From Lophium mytilinum (taxonomy: Eukaryota; Ascomycota; Dothideomycetes; Mytilinidiales; Mytilinidiaceae): a stretch of DNA of 64,000 nt. The first letter of the stretch is position 1; each line of letters begins with the position of its first letter. The DNA is taken from contig MU004182.1 of NCBI GenBank assembly GCA_010093605.1, positions 2,775,195-2,839,194 of the forward strand, written 5' to 3'. The notes below the pieces were generated by a model. That model ran no database searches. It was given only the letters and a program-made list of their open reading frames with translations, and was not told the DNA's origin. Both the position numbers and the translations under genes were made by a program. Shown here one piece after another: positions 10,915 through 22,270 of the stretch.

Positions 10915-12617
10915 ATGTCTCAAATCTTCTCACTCTCAGAAGTCGCAACTCACAACACCAAAGACTCACTCTGGTGCATCATAGACTCCCGCGTCTATGA
11001 CCTAACCGACTTCCTCGAATCCCACCCCGGCGGAGAATTCGTGCTGCTCCAAGGCGGCGGGAAAGATGCTACTACCGACTTCTACAACCTGCATCGCCAA
11101 GCCGTGCTTGAAAGGTACTCCAAGCTATGCATCGGGACCGTCAAGAACGAAGAACCGCAAGTTATCAGACACCACCCAGGCGATCTAAGCACAGTCCCCT
11201 ACGCAGAGCCAGCATGGTTGACGCCGCAATTCGAGAGCCCGTACTACAACGAGTCGCATCGGCGGCTGCAGAAAGCGATGCGAGTGTTCACAGATACCTG
11301 GGTTACGCCGGAAGCGCAAGAGAAGGAGATTAGTGGGGAGAGGATTAGTCTGGGGTTGATTCAACGGATGGCGTATGTCCCAAAAAGGATCGAACGTCTT
11401 GGCCTTTTGCTAATGATTGTTCTATAGGGACGCAAATATCCTTGGAATGCGCGTCGGACCCGGACCGCATCTTCACGGGCGCTCAATCCTCAATGGCGTG
11501 CTTCGGGGGGAGGACTTCGACTATTTTCATGATCTCATCGTTTCGCAGGAGCTTGTCCGAGCTAACGCACGTGGGTTTTGGGATGGGAATATGGTCGGCA
11601 TGACTATTTCCTTGACTGCGGTACTCCAGCACGCGAGTCCCGATTTGAATGAAGAAGTCCAACGGGATTGCTTGAGTGGAAAGAAGACCATCTGCTTAGC
11701 AGTCTCTGAGGCATTCGCAGGCAGCGACGTTTCGAACATACGTACCGTAGCGGAGAAGACTGCAGATGGTAAATTCTATGTGGTTAATGGTACGAAGAAA
11801 TGGATTACGAATGGAACATGGTGTGACTATTTTGTCACGGCGGTCAACACTGGCAATGGTCTCTCGGTGCTTTTGATCCATCGAAGCGAGGGACTGGAAA
11901 CGAAAGCCATAAAGACGTCGTATTCGCCAGCAGCGGGCACAGCTTTCGTTACGTTCGCCGATGTCAAGGTACCGGTTCGAAATCTTCTCGGGGAAGAAGG
12001 AAAAGGATTGAAGGTTATCTTGAGCAACTTCAATCACGAAAGATGGATGGTGACATGTGCGGGAGTGCGCATGTCGAGAATAGTGGTGGAGCAGTGTCTG
12101 AAGTGGAGTAATCAAAGGCTTGTCTTCGGTAAGAGGCTTGTCGAGCAACCTGTGATAAGGGCAAAGTGAGTAAAACTGTGAGGTCCGGAGTATGAAGATG
12201 TATCATGCTAATATCCGTAGACTCGCAAAGATGATCTCCCTCGTCGAGGCTATGCAAGCGTGGCTCGAGCATACGACGTTTCAAATGACGAGGATGTCTC
12301 ATTCATCGCAAAACGAGCACCTCGCTGGGCCTATCGGACTGCTGAAGATGTACTGTTCTCGCTGTGCTCACGAGATTGCCGAACTTGCAGTCCATGTATT
12401 CGGAGGAAGGTCATTAACGCAGACCGGGATGGGAAGTGTCATCGAGATGTTCCATCGTACTACGGAGTTCGACGCGATTCTAGGTGGTTCCGAAGATATC
12501 ATTGGTAAGTGAAGTCCTTGTGGATTCGTCTGTAAGCGGCGAAGAGCACTGATCTTTTCCACAGGTGACATGGCTGTTCGACAAGCCATGAAAAAGTTCC
12601 CGAAGGCCATGCTCTAG
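10915..12617 (+). CDS. Cytochrome b5-acyl-CoA dehydrogenase fusion
   Basis: Four exons: 10915-11372, 11428-12165, 12221-12504, 12565-12617; 510 residues. The first 80 residues are a cytochrome b5 domain: SLWCIIDSRVYDLTDFLESH, then HPGGEFVLLQGGGKDAT with the first axial His, and a second His in FYNLHRQAVLERY. The rest is an acyl-CoA dehydrogenase with the FAD-binding blocks CLAVSEAFAGSDVSNIRT, KKWITNGTWCDYF and FGKRLVEQPVIRAK, and a C-terminal GGSEDIIGD segment near the usual catalytic or flavin region. The enzyme should form a 2,3-enoyl-CoA; the fused heme domain may pass electrons directly, which is an inference. It shares a promoter with the acyl-CoA ligase. The C-terminus (KAML) is not a clear PTS1. 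Confidence 0.85.
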
Positions 12618-12827
12618 CGAGTTCGGAGCCACCCGATACTGCGTTGGGTTGGCCTATTGGGGATCATGACTGTCTATTCGGTTCAGGTGCATAAATTCGA
12701 GACTTATACTGTACATAAAGACACGTGGAAACTTGTAAAACATCCAGGTAGTTGAGTAGTCATCAGGCACTTCAACCAAAAATTGGCTAGGTGACTTGCG
12801 GACCAAAACTGTACAAATACAACGCTC

Positions 12828-14235
12828 TTACCAAACCAAGACCGGCTTCACGGTTGCTGTACTCTTCATGTCCGCTAGCGCCGACTCAAAGTCTTTGACC
12901 TGCGAGAACGTGTCAGCCTCATAGTACGGAGACATGATTGCAAGATTCTCCCAGAGTCCACTTACCGGGTAGAATTTGACAAGCTTGTCAACCGGAAGCT
13001 TACCATCTCGATACCACTGAATCATCTTCGGAATGTACTAGATCTTGTTAAGTAGATTACAAACTTCGAATGGGTATTGACAAACCTCAGACGGCGTGAC
13101 ATCTCCTTCGATGCTGCCACGCAGCGATTTCCCAGTCTGAACAGAATTAGATCCGTGATCATACACATCAGGACGCTACTTACCTGCATGAAAGAGATGA
13201 GATGGACACCCAAGGAAGCTTCTACGGGTGGAACTCCGAGTATGATCATCTGCCCTCGATTTGCTGTAAAGTCCATACCATTCCCGATTACACCCATGTG
13301 TCCAGTGGTATCTATGGTGATGCTCGAGCCATTGCCATCCGTGCGAGACTTGACCTCTTCAACAAGATTGAGCTCCAGATTTGTGGTGTTGATGATATGC
13401 GTCGCGCCGAAACTGCTCGCCATGTCCAATCTTTCTTGGGAGCGATCTACTCCGATGATGGTCTTGCAACCCTTTATCTTTGCAGCCTGGGGGGTTCAGT
13501 ATCATATTTCGACGTGTTCATGGAAAATCTCACCATAATCGCGGCCAGTCCCACACCACCGAGTCCCATGATGACTATTGAATCATCCTTTCCCGCACTG
13601 GTTAATTTGTCTACTGTCCCCACTCCGGTCTGAAAGCCGCACCCGAATGGGGAAAAGAGCTTGAGCTCCTTCTCGTCTTTCACGACTGAAGAAACATTTG
13701 TAATGGAAGATTCTTTAACGATGGTGTGGCTTGCAAAAGACGACTGTCCAAAGAAAGTCCCTGCGGACTTTGACCCATTTTCAATCTCGAAAACCTCTTG
13801 CTCGCCGCCATAGTTGAGCGGTGAGAATTGTTGACAGTAAGATGGATGCCCGTCCTTGCAGTCTTTACAATATGAACAGGACTGGAACGAAAGTAGTACC
13901 GAGTCCCCAACTTTGGCATTCTTCACATCCGAGCCAATTTCTTGCACGACCCCGGCCCCTTTGGTACGCTTAGTACATACATGTAGGAATTGATTCAGAA
14001 TTGACTACTGACCCTCGTGGCCTAGCACCTTTGGATACGGAATAGCTTCCTTTGGCCACGTCGAGAAGACGATGTCAGTGTGACAGAGACCAGTAGATAC
14101 CATGCGCACGACCAGTTCCGTGGGATTGAGCTCGCGCAGTGTCACATTCTCCAGCTTCCAGTTTGGCTGGCCATTTATTGGCTCATGCGCTACGATAGCA
14201 CGAGCAGAGACAGAGGGAGTCTTCGTTCCGGGCAT
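12828..14235 (-). CDS. Zinc-dependent alcohol dehydrogenase (MDR, aryl/benzyl-alcohol type)
   Basis: NAD(P)-dependent oxidation of a primary alcohol. Six exons: 14235-14013, 13958-13534, 13486-13184, 13136-13086, 13037-12966, 12899-12828; 381 residues. Catalytic zinc ligands are in GLCHTD (Cys51) and VLGHEG (His73). The structural zinc loop is CSYCKDCKDGHPSYC. The Rossmann motif is GLGGVGLAAIMAAK, followed by an acidic GVDRS that favours NAD. The substrate pocket near HTDIVFS and PIN-type N-terminal features resemble aryl-alcohol dehydrogenases. The ATG at MPGTK was chosen; an upstream in-frame ATG would add 18 residues. It is divergent from the aldehyde dehydrogenase gene, so alcohol and aldehyde oxidation are probably coupled. 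Confidence 0.87.
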
Positions 14236-15001
14236 GGCTATAACTTTGAGAACAAACGATCGGGCTTGATCAACGTAGAGAGGTATCAAAGGTATAAGGG
14301 CGATTCGAGAAAATCAATTCAAGATTTGGTGATATAATAGCACTCTAAAAGAATGCGTGGGCCCTGGAGATTGGCTCCGAGCTCATAATACATCAGATGA
14401 TGCTCTATAGCGGCATCGTCGAGTCTTGAAAACCATCATTTCAGCCGCGGTATGGACCAACAAAGCGGTTCGGAAGCGAGGAGGGGTAACTGTCGTGGGG
14501 AGAAGGTGTTGCCATGGGGAAATGCGGGGAGAGGGGGAAAACTATGAATCGTTGGAGGCACCGAAAAGGGGATGGATTGGCTTGGCATGTAGGCTAGAGC
14601 TAGTCTAGCGTATTATATACATTACGGAGTATGTTACGCTCTGCCACCGCATCATCCTGTTCCTCTCATCTATGCGCTCCATCGCTGTAAGCTGACCCCC
14701 ATCGGCTTCTCCTCGCGGGTCTCTTTTCCTTTTCACTTTACTGTTTAAATGGCCTAGAGTATGAAACATAGTGTGGTTTGAGTGGCTAATTCTTCTCCCC
14801 CGCGAACTGTAACTTCGTAATCTACGCTTGAACTCTTGACCCTCGGTTCACGGTTCAATTAGGTCCCTTGCGGGGCTTTGGATCTTGATACAGCATACCA
14901 GGATGGGCTACAAAGACGGCCATGTGGTCCCACAGCGACATCACACTTGTCCGCGATTCTCATACGTCACCAAATCAGAACCGTAAAAACTTTCTATCAT
15001 C
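14236..15001. promoter_or_regulatory. Divergent promoter, alcohol dehydrogenase / aldehyde dehydrogenase
   Basis: 766-base region between divergent starts. A CCTCGG hexamer lies at 14841-14846, about 160 bases upstream of the aldehyde dehydrogenase ATG, matching the distance of the one upstream of the nitronate monooxygenase gene. No coding signal seen. Confidence 0.45.
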
Positions 15002-16605
15002 ATGGCTACCAATGGCATCGTCAAAGACCTTGACTTCTCAAGCTTTCATAATGTCATCGACGGCAAACTAGTCGATACAAAATCTACGAGGCGTGGCATC
15101 AATCCCGCCACGAATGAAGAGCTCTGGCCCTGCCCGGTCTCTACACCGCAGGATGTGGACGCCGCCATCCAGGCAGCCCGTACGGCTTTCAAGAGCTGGA
15201 GTAAGACCACTCTGCAGCATAGGAAAGCGCAATTGCTAGCTTTTTCTGCGGCATTCACTGCCCTGAGATCGGAATTTGGTGAGGTACTCACGAAGGAGCA
15301 AGGCAAAGCGGTACGGACCCCAGATGCCGAAGTCTAGTATGATGCTGATAACTTGCAGACTTTCTTTGCTGAACAAGAAGTCGACTTTGGGGCATACTGG
15401 CTTGCTGGAACCTGCGCGCTCGAGATGCCGTTTGAAGTCGTTGATGATACGCCCGACATGCTGGTCAAGACTCGTTACACCCCGCTCGGAGTTGCAGTAG
15501 GCATTGTGCCTTGGAACTGTGAGATTCATTTCGCTTCGCAGTATGTAGCAATTACTGACATTGGTAGTCCCTATCATGCTACTTTGCGGTAAAATCGCCC
15601 CTGCAGTTATGACTGGAAATTGCATCATTATCAAACCGTCGCCGTTCACACCATACTGTGGAATCAAGATTGTCGAACTTGCGCAGAAGTTCTTCCCGCC
15701 CGGTGTGATTCAGGTCCTCAGTGGAGATGACAACCTTGGGCCCTGGCTTACTGCTCACGCCGGTATCAACAAGATCAGCTTTACAGGCTCTACGGCAACG
15801 GGAAAGAGGGTGATGGAAAGCGCCAGCAAGAACCTTGTTAGAGTCACCTTGGAGCTGTAAGCATTCGGGGGAGTGTATGGCCAACGCAGGTGCTAATAAT
15901 ATTAACAGGGGAGGGAACGACCCTGCTATAATCTGCTCGGACGTTGATATCGCGACCGTGGCCCCTCAGATCGCAGCGATGGCTTTCATGAACGCAGGGC
16001 AGATCTGCATCGCAATCAAACGGATTTACATTCACAAGGACATCTATATTCAGTTCCGTGACGCTTTCGTTGAGTGTGTCAAAGCCTTTAAGGTCGGAAA
16101 CGGCTTTGAGAAGGATGTCTTTCTAGGTCCTGTCCAGAACAGACTGCAATACGACCGCGTTAAGACGTTCCTCGACGATGTCAAGTCTTCTGGACAGAAG
16201 GTTGCGACTGGCGGACAGGTTATTGACACGAATACATCTGGTCTTTTCATCCAGCCAACTGTTATCGACAACCCCGCCGACGATAGTAAGATCGTCGCGG
16301 AAGAGCCTTTCGGGCCGGTTGTCCCTCTCTTGCAATGGTCGGAGGAAGACGAAGTCATCGCCAGAGCGAATGATACCGACATGGGACTGGGTGCTTCGGT
16401 GTGGTCCGAGGATATTGACAAGGCTCTTCGCATTGGCGAATCTTTAGAGGTGGGTAGTGTGTGGATCAACGAGCATCTGGGCATCAAACCTACGGCAACA
16501 TTCGGAGGTCAGAAGCAAAGTGGGATTGGTCGCGAATGGGGGGTTGATGGGTTACGAGGTTACTGCAATACGCAGACTGTGTTCCTGAACCATCGTCGTT
16601 CGTAA
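15002..16605 (+). CDS. NAD(P)-dependent aldehyde dehydrogenase
   Basis: Oxidises an aldehyde to the acid. Four exons: 15002-15310, 15359-15518, 15568-15856, 15909-16605; 484 residues, normal for the superfamily. Visible motifs: GIVPWNFPIML, FTGSTATGKRV, the general-base glutamate in LELGGNDP (about residue 253), the catalytic cysteine in NAGQICIAIKR (about residue 285), EEPFGPVVPL and the C-terminal FGGQKQSGIGRE. No targeting signal is seen; the protein ends HRRS. Set divergent to an alcohol dehydrogenase and within the same block as an acyl-CoA ligase, it probably supplies the acid that the ligase activates. Substrate class is not resolvable by eye. Confidence 0.9.
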
Positions 16606-16649
16606 ACAGCATTCGTAATACCATATTTTAAACTAGCGTTTACTCTTCA

Positions 16650-16827
16650 AGAACCCAATATCCGAAGCCCTCCATCCGTAGCTTTGTCTCACTAACTTCC
16701 ACCTTCGCGATCAAGCCTGAGAATCACTGACACCCTAAAGAACCCGATATCCGAAGCCCTCCATCCATAGCTTCGTATCCATAACTTCTACCTACGCGAT
16801 CAAGGCTGAGAATTACTGACACTCTAG
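16650..16827. repeat. 89-bp direct tandem duplication
   Basis: Two adjacent copies (16650-16738 and 16739-16827) in the 3' flank of the aldehyde dehydrogenase gene. Both contain the shared string ATATCCGAAGCCCTCCATCC and a GCGATCAAG block. They differ at roughly ten positions, so the duplication is not recent. No coding potential or transposon ends are apparent. Confidence 0.8.
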
Positions 16828-17236
16828 GATTAGGTTCGAACGAGGCTCACAAGTGTGTTTTAACTACGGAAAGCTTTCATCCTAATTCGTTACTAGCAGG
16901 ACAAGACTACGACACTGATATTCATTACCGTTGACTAAGGCAACACTAACCTCTTCCATGCCACCCGGCACACGCCGCCATCCTTGACGCCCACAGATCC
17001 CATCCTGCCCAACTACCGTGGTCCGTGGCTCAATCTCGGCCCAATTCTCCACCCAGGGCGACAAACATGTGGCGTGTCGACCGTGGGGTCCGGGGCGATA
17101 TTGCGGGGAAAACGCGAACTTTTACTCCGGATTTCTACCCAATACGGCTAGCGGAACGATCATTCATTATTCTTAATGCTCAGGAGGTGCTCGGTATATC
17201 CTCTGCTGAAACTTTATACTCGATTTTCAACTCAAC
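16828..17236. other. Intergenic, P450 upstream region
   Basis: About 410 bases before the P450 start. Nothing recognisable beyond a plausible promoter; a short minus-strand frame here has no family resemblance. Confidence 0.4.
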
Positions 17237-19094
17237 ATGGCTCTCAATCTCCCTGCTCTTGTGCCAGCTGCGGCCTTTCTAGGTCTTGTTTCCCACTTGG
17301 CGTATTTCATCAATGGCGAACATCACATGGAAGCGATGGGGCTCTTTCAGGCGGCGTTGTTCCTTCCGCCGGCGATGACTGCCGGTTTGGTGTATTTGAC
17401 TGATAGCACGGTTGTAGAGGCAGCGAAAATAGTCGCTCTTTTGCTGGCTGCTTATTTGACGCCTCTCTTCACGAGTATGCTCCTATATCGCGTATTCTTC
17501 CATCGACTGCGCAGATATCCGGGGCCGTTTTCAGCCAAGTTGTCCAAGCTATGGCACGTCTCGAAACTGTCCAATAAGGACAACCACAAGCAATTGCAGA
17601 CATGGCATGCTAAATACGGGGAATACGTTCGAACTGGTAAAAGCTTCCACCTCATGTATTGAGCAGAGAGTTGACCGCAAAACACAGGCCCAACCGAGCT
17701 CTCAATCGCGGACCCCGACGCCGTCGAGCTCATCTATGGCCCGCGAACCAGATGCACAAAAGCTCCGTGGTACGACATTTCAATGCCGCTGGTCTCCATG
17801 CACCAGAACCGCAACAAGGCTGAGCACGACCGCCGCCGCCGCTCTGCCTGGGACAAAGGCTTCGGGGCTAAAGGTAACTCCCCTTCCACTCCCACCTCTC
17901 ATCATTTCACTAACACACCATCCACTCAAGCCCTCCGCGACTACGAGCCCCGCGTAGTCAACTACGCCGACCTCCTCGTCTCGCAGATCTCCACCTTCGC
18001 CGGCGCGCCCCTCAACGCATCGCGCTGGATGAACTACTACAGCTTCGACGTCATGGGCGACCTGGCTTTCGGCAAGTCCTTCGACATGCTGAAAAACGGG
18101 CAATCGCACTTCGCCATCGACCTGTTGAACAAAGCCCAAGGGGCGTTCGGGCTGCTGTCGCCCGCCGTTTGGGTCTTCCGCATCCTAACGCGCATGCCAA
18201 TCATCAGCGCCGACTACAAGGCCTTTGTCGCATGGTGCGAGAACCAGATGATCGAGCGCACCAAGATGAAGGTTGAGAAGCCGGATATCGCGCACTGGCT
18301 CATAAACAGCCCGCCCATGTCGAGCGACCCGTTTGTGAATCGGATGTGGGCGGCGGGGGATTCGAGGCTGATTATAGTCGGGGGCAGTGACACGACGGCA
18401 GCGACCTTGACGTTTTTGTTCCATTACCTGGCGAAGAACCCAGCGGAGATTGAGAAGCTGAGGAAGGAGTTGGAGGGGGTGGTTGTGAATGCGAATGAGA
18501 CGTTGCAGGCAGCGTTGAGGGATCTGCCGCATTTGAATGGAGCGATCAATGAGGCATTGAGGTTGAATCCGCCGGTGCCATCGGGACTGCAAAGGATGAC
18601 GCCGCCGGAGGGCATGGATGTGGGAGGGAAGAGGGTGCCCGGGCTAGTGACGGTGTTTGTGCCCAGTTATGTTATGGGGAGATGTGAGCGTCTGATTCGG
18701 GAGCTGGAAACTTATTGGAAGCTGACCATTGCGTAGCCGAGGAGTGTTATGAGCGGCCGTACGACTTTGTCCCTGAGAGGTGGTACTCAAGGCCGGAGAT
18801 GGTCAAGAGGAAAGATGCATTTATACCATTCTCGTCAGGTGAGTATCAATTGCGGCGCTACAGCACTACTGCACTACTTCGTGCTAATCGATTCACGCAG
18901 GCGCCTACTCATGCATCGGCAAGCAGCTTGCTCTGCAAGAAGTCCGCACAGTGACGGCGAAGCTAATCACTAAGTTCGACGTCAGTTTTGCACCGGGCGA
19001 AGATGGGTCGACTCTGCTAGAAGAATCCAAAGACATCTTCACCACGGAACTGGGCGACATGTTCCTATGTTTCAAGCTGAGAAAGCAGGAGTGA
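17237..19094 (+). CDS. Cytochrome P450 monooxygenase
   Basis: Five exons: 17237-17636, 17688-17873, 17931-18683, 18737-18838, 18901-19094; 544 residues. The N-terminus has about three hydrophobic segments (residues 1-90) for ER anchoring, then the proline hinge YPGPF. The I-helix motif is GGSDTTAATL (about residue 348), the K-helix ExxR is NEALR (about 402), the PERF-type block is FVPERWYSRPE, and the heme loop is FSSGAYSCIGKQ with the cysteine near residue 485. All invariant residues are present. The long membrane N-terminus and the TELSIADPDAVELIYGP block resemble fungal P450s annotated as tryprostatin B 6-hydroxylase-like, but the substrate cannot be inferred. It may extend the upstream oxidative gene block or stand alone. 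Confidence 0.87.
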
Positions 19095-20049
19095 TAGCTT
19101 GACGTGGAGAGAAATGGCTCAAAATAACATAACGTTGAATGTTTGAAAGAGATGGTGGAAGACCTGCAAATAAAGCTTAAACAATGAAGTGTCAACAGAC
19201 TAGCGTGTTGTATATGACGATGCGGGAAAAAGAGCTGTAACTGATGCATGACCCCAGGATGAGACAAACCGAAGTGGCATGGCGCAGATCAATCTAGAGT
19301 CCGATGGATGAGTACTCCAGACATGCAACAGCTCCGAAAGCGAGCTACTCCGCCACGCTGGACTTGAAACATGTGACACACTCAGCAATCAATCTGGTTA
19401 GTGTACACCGGTCTGCCGCTGCTTGTGGTGCTTCAATGCATCTTTAAAATATCAAAGAGATGGAAACTCCTAGCTTTGACTTTCGGAAACTTATGCAGGC
19501 ACTCCAAGCAGTGCCAGACAGGTGTAAACATGACCGCAAAGCACAAATCTTAATGATACTGCCGATCCTTTTATAACCCAGCGTGCCTCAGTCGCCCATC
19601 TCATCAGTATTACACCTCAGGATTCTTAAAAACAATCTGGCTCAAGTCCGTGGGTCTGTATCCCGTTCATATTCCCACGATCTCTACTTGCTTGAGATCC
19701 GACGGAGATCAGGCACTGCCCATGACGCAATCACGGGTTCCGACCGATTTTGACACGTGGAGATTACTCCGAAAAACCAGCAGTATTGACTGACCGAATG
19801 AGAAAACCGACAACAGACTCGAAAATAGAGAACCTGAACGCACTATACCCTGTCCCTCCTCCCAGAGAAAGAACCATCCGAAATCGTTCAAGGCAAGAAC
19901 GGGTATCGCCCTCCTCAAAGCGCCTCAACGACCATCCACCAATCCCGCATCCCAGTCCTCCATCTCATGCTTCGTGAATGTCGACTGGAATGATAACGCT
20001 CTTCGTGCCCTCCACATAGCTTTCAACCACATTCTCCTTATCGCGCTCC
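19095..20049. other. Intergenic, about 0.95 kb
   Basis: Region between the P450 and a small minus-strand gene. Several short frames overlap on both strands without recognisable domains. Nothing else identified. Confidence 0.4.
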
Positions 20050-20223
20050 CTACTTCTTAGCCGCCGTCTTCTTCGCCGTCGTTGTGGTCGTCGTCTTGCC
20101 GAACCTCGCCTCCCGCGCAACCGCCGCCCGCTTCTGCGCAGCAGCCTTCTTCTCTGCCTTGACTCTCGCCTTCTCGATGCGGCCCTTCTGCATGGCGGCT
20201 TTGGCGGTGGAAGAGACAGCCAT
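20050..20223 (-). CDS. Small Lys/Ala-rich basic protein (57 aa), hypothetical
   Basis: Short frame starting MAVSSTAKAAMQKGRIEKAR and ending in a poly-threonine/lysine tail (KTTTTTTAKKTAAKK). Lys, Arg and Ala make up most of the sequence, giving a strongly basic, helical, probably nucleic-acid- or ribosome-associated peptide. The third-position GC bias (GCC, AAG, CGC, ATC) is typical of well-expressed fungal genes, which is why I call it coding. The overlapping 100-residue frame on the same strand looks like a shadow. The resemblance to histone H1 tails may be composition only. No intron is needed; function unknown. Confidence 0.5.
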   Translation of the reverse strand: MAVSSTAKAAMQKGRIEKARVKAEKKAAAQKRAAVAREARFGKTTTTTTAKKTAAKK

Positions 20224-21617
20224 TGCGATTGTGAGTAGCGATTAGGTGCGATGGAGTTGGGTGTATGGACGGAGGCGTCTGCGCGTGATGAGTTTCGAGT
20301 GTATATTCGAAGTATTTGGAGATTTGGTTTGCTAGCGGGTTCTGGGACGGTATATTCAACTTTTGATGCTGGAGTGGTGCTGGAGTGGAGGAGGGGAGGT
20401 CACTGGGGAGCGACGTTGTTGATAACGACTTCTAGACGCGACGCGACAGAAGTGCGCTAACCGGATTCGGGCGTGTATATGAGAACAATCACTTTTACGA
20501 GAGCCTGACGTTGTGTTCTTGTGTCAGGGTCACAGGTAGCCCTGGAGTGATGTATCATTACTATCAAGCTTCATAGGTCTTCATAGGTCAAGAGAAGGCT
20601 TCAACTCATGTATCTGAGACGCAATATTCGATCATGAAACATGGATATAAGACCTGGGCATGATCCGCATGAGATGGATAAGCTTAGGGCCTGAGCTACC
20701 GAGGAACTTGCCGCAACAGTAACACGTGGAACGCCTATGGAGTTCTAATTAAAAAGGGTAAGTGGGCCCAATAACGACATCCATGTCTATCCCTCGAATA
20801 CGCCGAAGTATAGATTGAAACCAGGTCAGAATGGGCTTCTCGCGAATCTGGTCTTCTTTGACGACGTCTTGAACGCACACCATTCCTCCGCTACTCTAAA
20901 TCTTTCGAAATCAAGACGGTCTTAAGAAGCTTATTGTACAGTGCTTTGCTGTAGATATCCGCACACTTCCCTACTAGAGTTTGAGGGGCTCCAAAGTACC
21001 ACTAGAAACCGGGGGTAGCGGATACGCTTTCAGCTTGTGGAGTAGCCTTGCGAGCTTACCAGTAGTCCAGAATATCGTAATTTCTTCTTAATCGGAACGC
21101 TGAAAATCCCGTAAGGCTTCTCAAGCAGTGGTAAACGAGTGGTTACGCATTTCTATTACGAGTCATTGTAGTACAGATGTAACAGCGCTCTCTCCATTAG
21201 CTTTTGCCTCGCTGTGACTCCCGATTGGAGCACGACTTCTTATTTCATTACGGCCAATGAACCTTGCGATTCCAAGCAGAGTCATCCTGGATATGTCATC
21301 GGCCTCAGAAGCTATAGGCTCTCGAGTTCGTCTTCTGCTTCAAGCGATCACAGCAAACACGTCCATGGATTCAGACTGAGGCCCAGCAAAATCGCCAAAC
21401 ATGAGGTCGATGTTCCGAAATGGACGGAGGGAATTGCTGTCTATCATGCGATCTATAATGTGGACGTAATGTAAGCACGTGATACGTCCAGAGGCGAAGG
21501 CTGGACTAACCGCGTCTCTGTCTTCAGCCGGGAAGTGGGCTACGAGGATACGTCTAATTCCTGGTAGCAGATTTGGCGAGAACCATCGATACCCGACGAC
21601 TCAGACGCCTGGTACGT
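20224..21617. other. Intergenic, about 1.4 kb
   Basis: Contains the promoter of the small basic protein and low-complexity sequence. A plus-strand frame at 21214-21474 has a Ser run and no domain; it is probably not a gene. Nothing else is supported. Confidence 0.4.
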
Positions 21618-22270
21618 CTATATCTTTATATCATTTATAAACTCTGTGCTGATCTGTGGGATGTTCAAGGCTGGCAGAACTGGCCGTCGTTTCGTGCTTC
21701 TAGCTGGTAATGCTGGCGGGTCCGCACTTTGAGCTGGCAGTTCTGTGACACCAGGAATCGGTCTTTTGGTGCTCTTTGCTGGCACGCTTGGTGTATAGGC
21801 ACTCGATTTCTCTGTCTCATCTTTGGTGTTCAACAATCGCTTTACGAAGCCAAAGCACATGACGCCGATGACGGCGGTGGTGATGGCGTCTCCAATGGAA
21901 AACAAACGGCGACTCAAGCGGGATTCCGCGAACGAGTATCGTTTTGGTGTAGACGTTGGCATGGAGAAAGCTCGGTCGAGGAAGCTGGAGGAATCTTGGA
22001 GTTTGTAACACCGATTCTTAGCATATAGAATATCGTGATGAAAAGCAAGAAAAAGTTCTGAATTGGCGACACTCTACGTGCGAGAAGAGAATAAATGAGA
22101 AATATGATGAGAGTAGGATACGTTTCATTCCTGCGAAGTTGTGAGGGGTAACCGAGACATAGTGGCACGCCTGTCTTTATATATAGCCAGAACGCTCCGG
22201 AGCCACACCACGTAATAAGGTAGTCCCATAATAAAACACCGATTCCATGTACAGTCACGGAGCCTGCCAT
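21618..22270 (-). CDS. Hypothetical membrane protein (189 aa)
   Basis: Two-exon model: 22270-22078 and 21994-21618, with an 83-base GTAGAG...CCAAG intron that keeps the frame. The first exon has three hydrophobic segments (around GIGVLLWDYLITW, GAFWLYIKTGVPLCLGY and TLIIFLIYSLL). The second has one (ITTAVIGVMCFGFV), then a Pro/Ser/Lys-rich tail with repeated PAKSTKR/PARSTKR motifs. Without splicing the first exon would read on into an unrelated frame, so the intron is an inference from frame and hydropathy pattern. I do not recognise a family. It lies alone between intergenic stretches. Confidence 0.4.

Noticed and set aside
21214-21474. 86-codon plus-strand frame with Ser run
   Set aside because: No domain, no codon bias, and surrounding sequence is non-coding in character.
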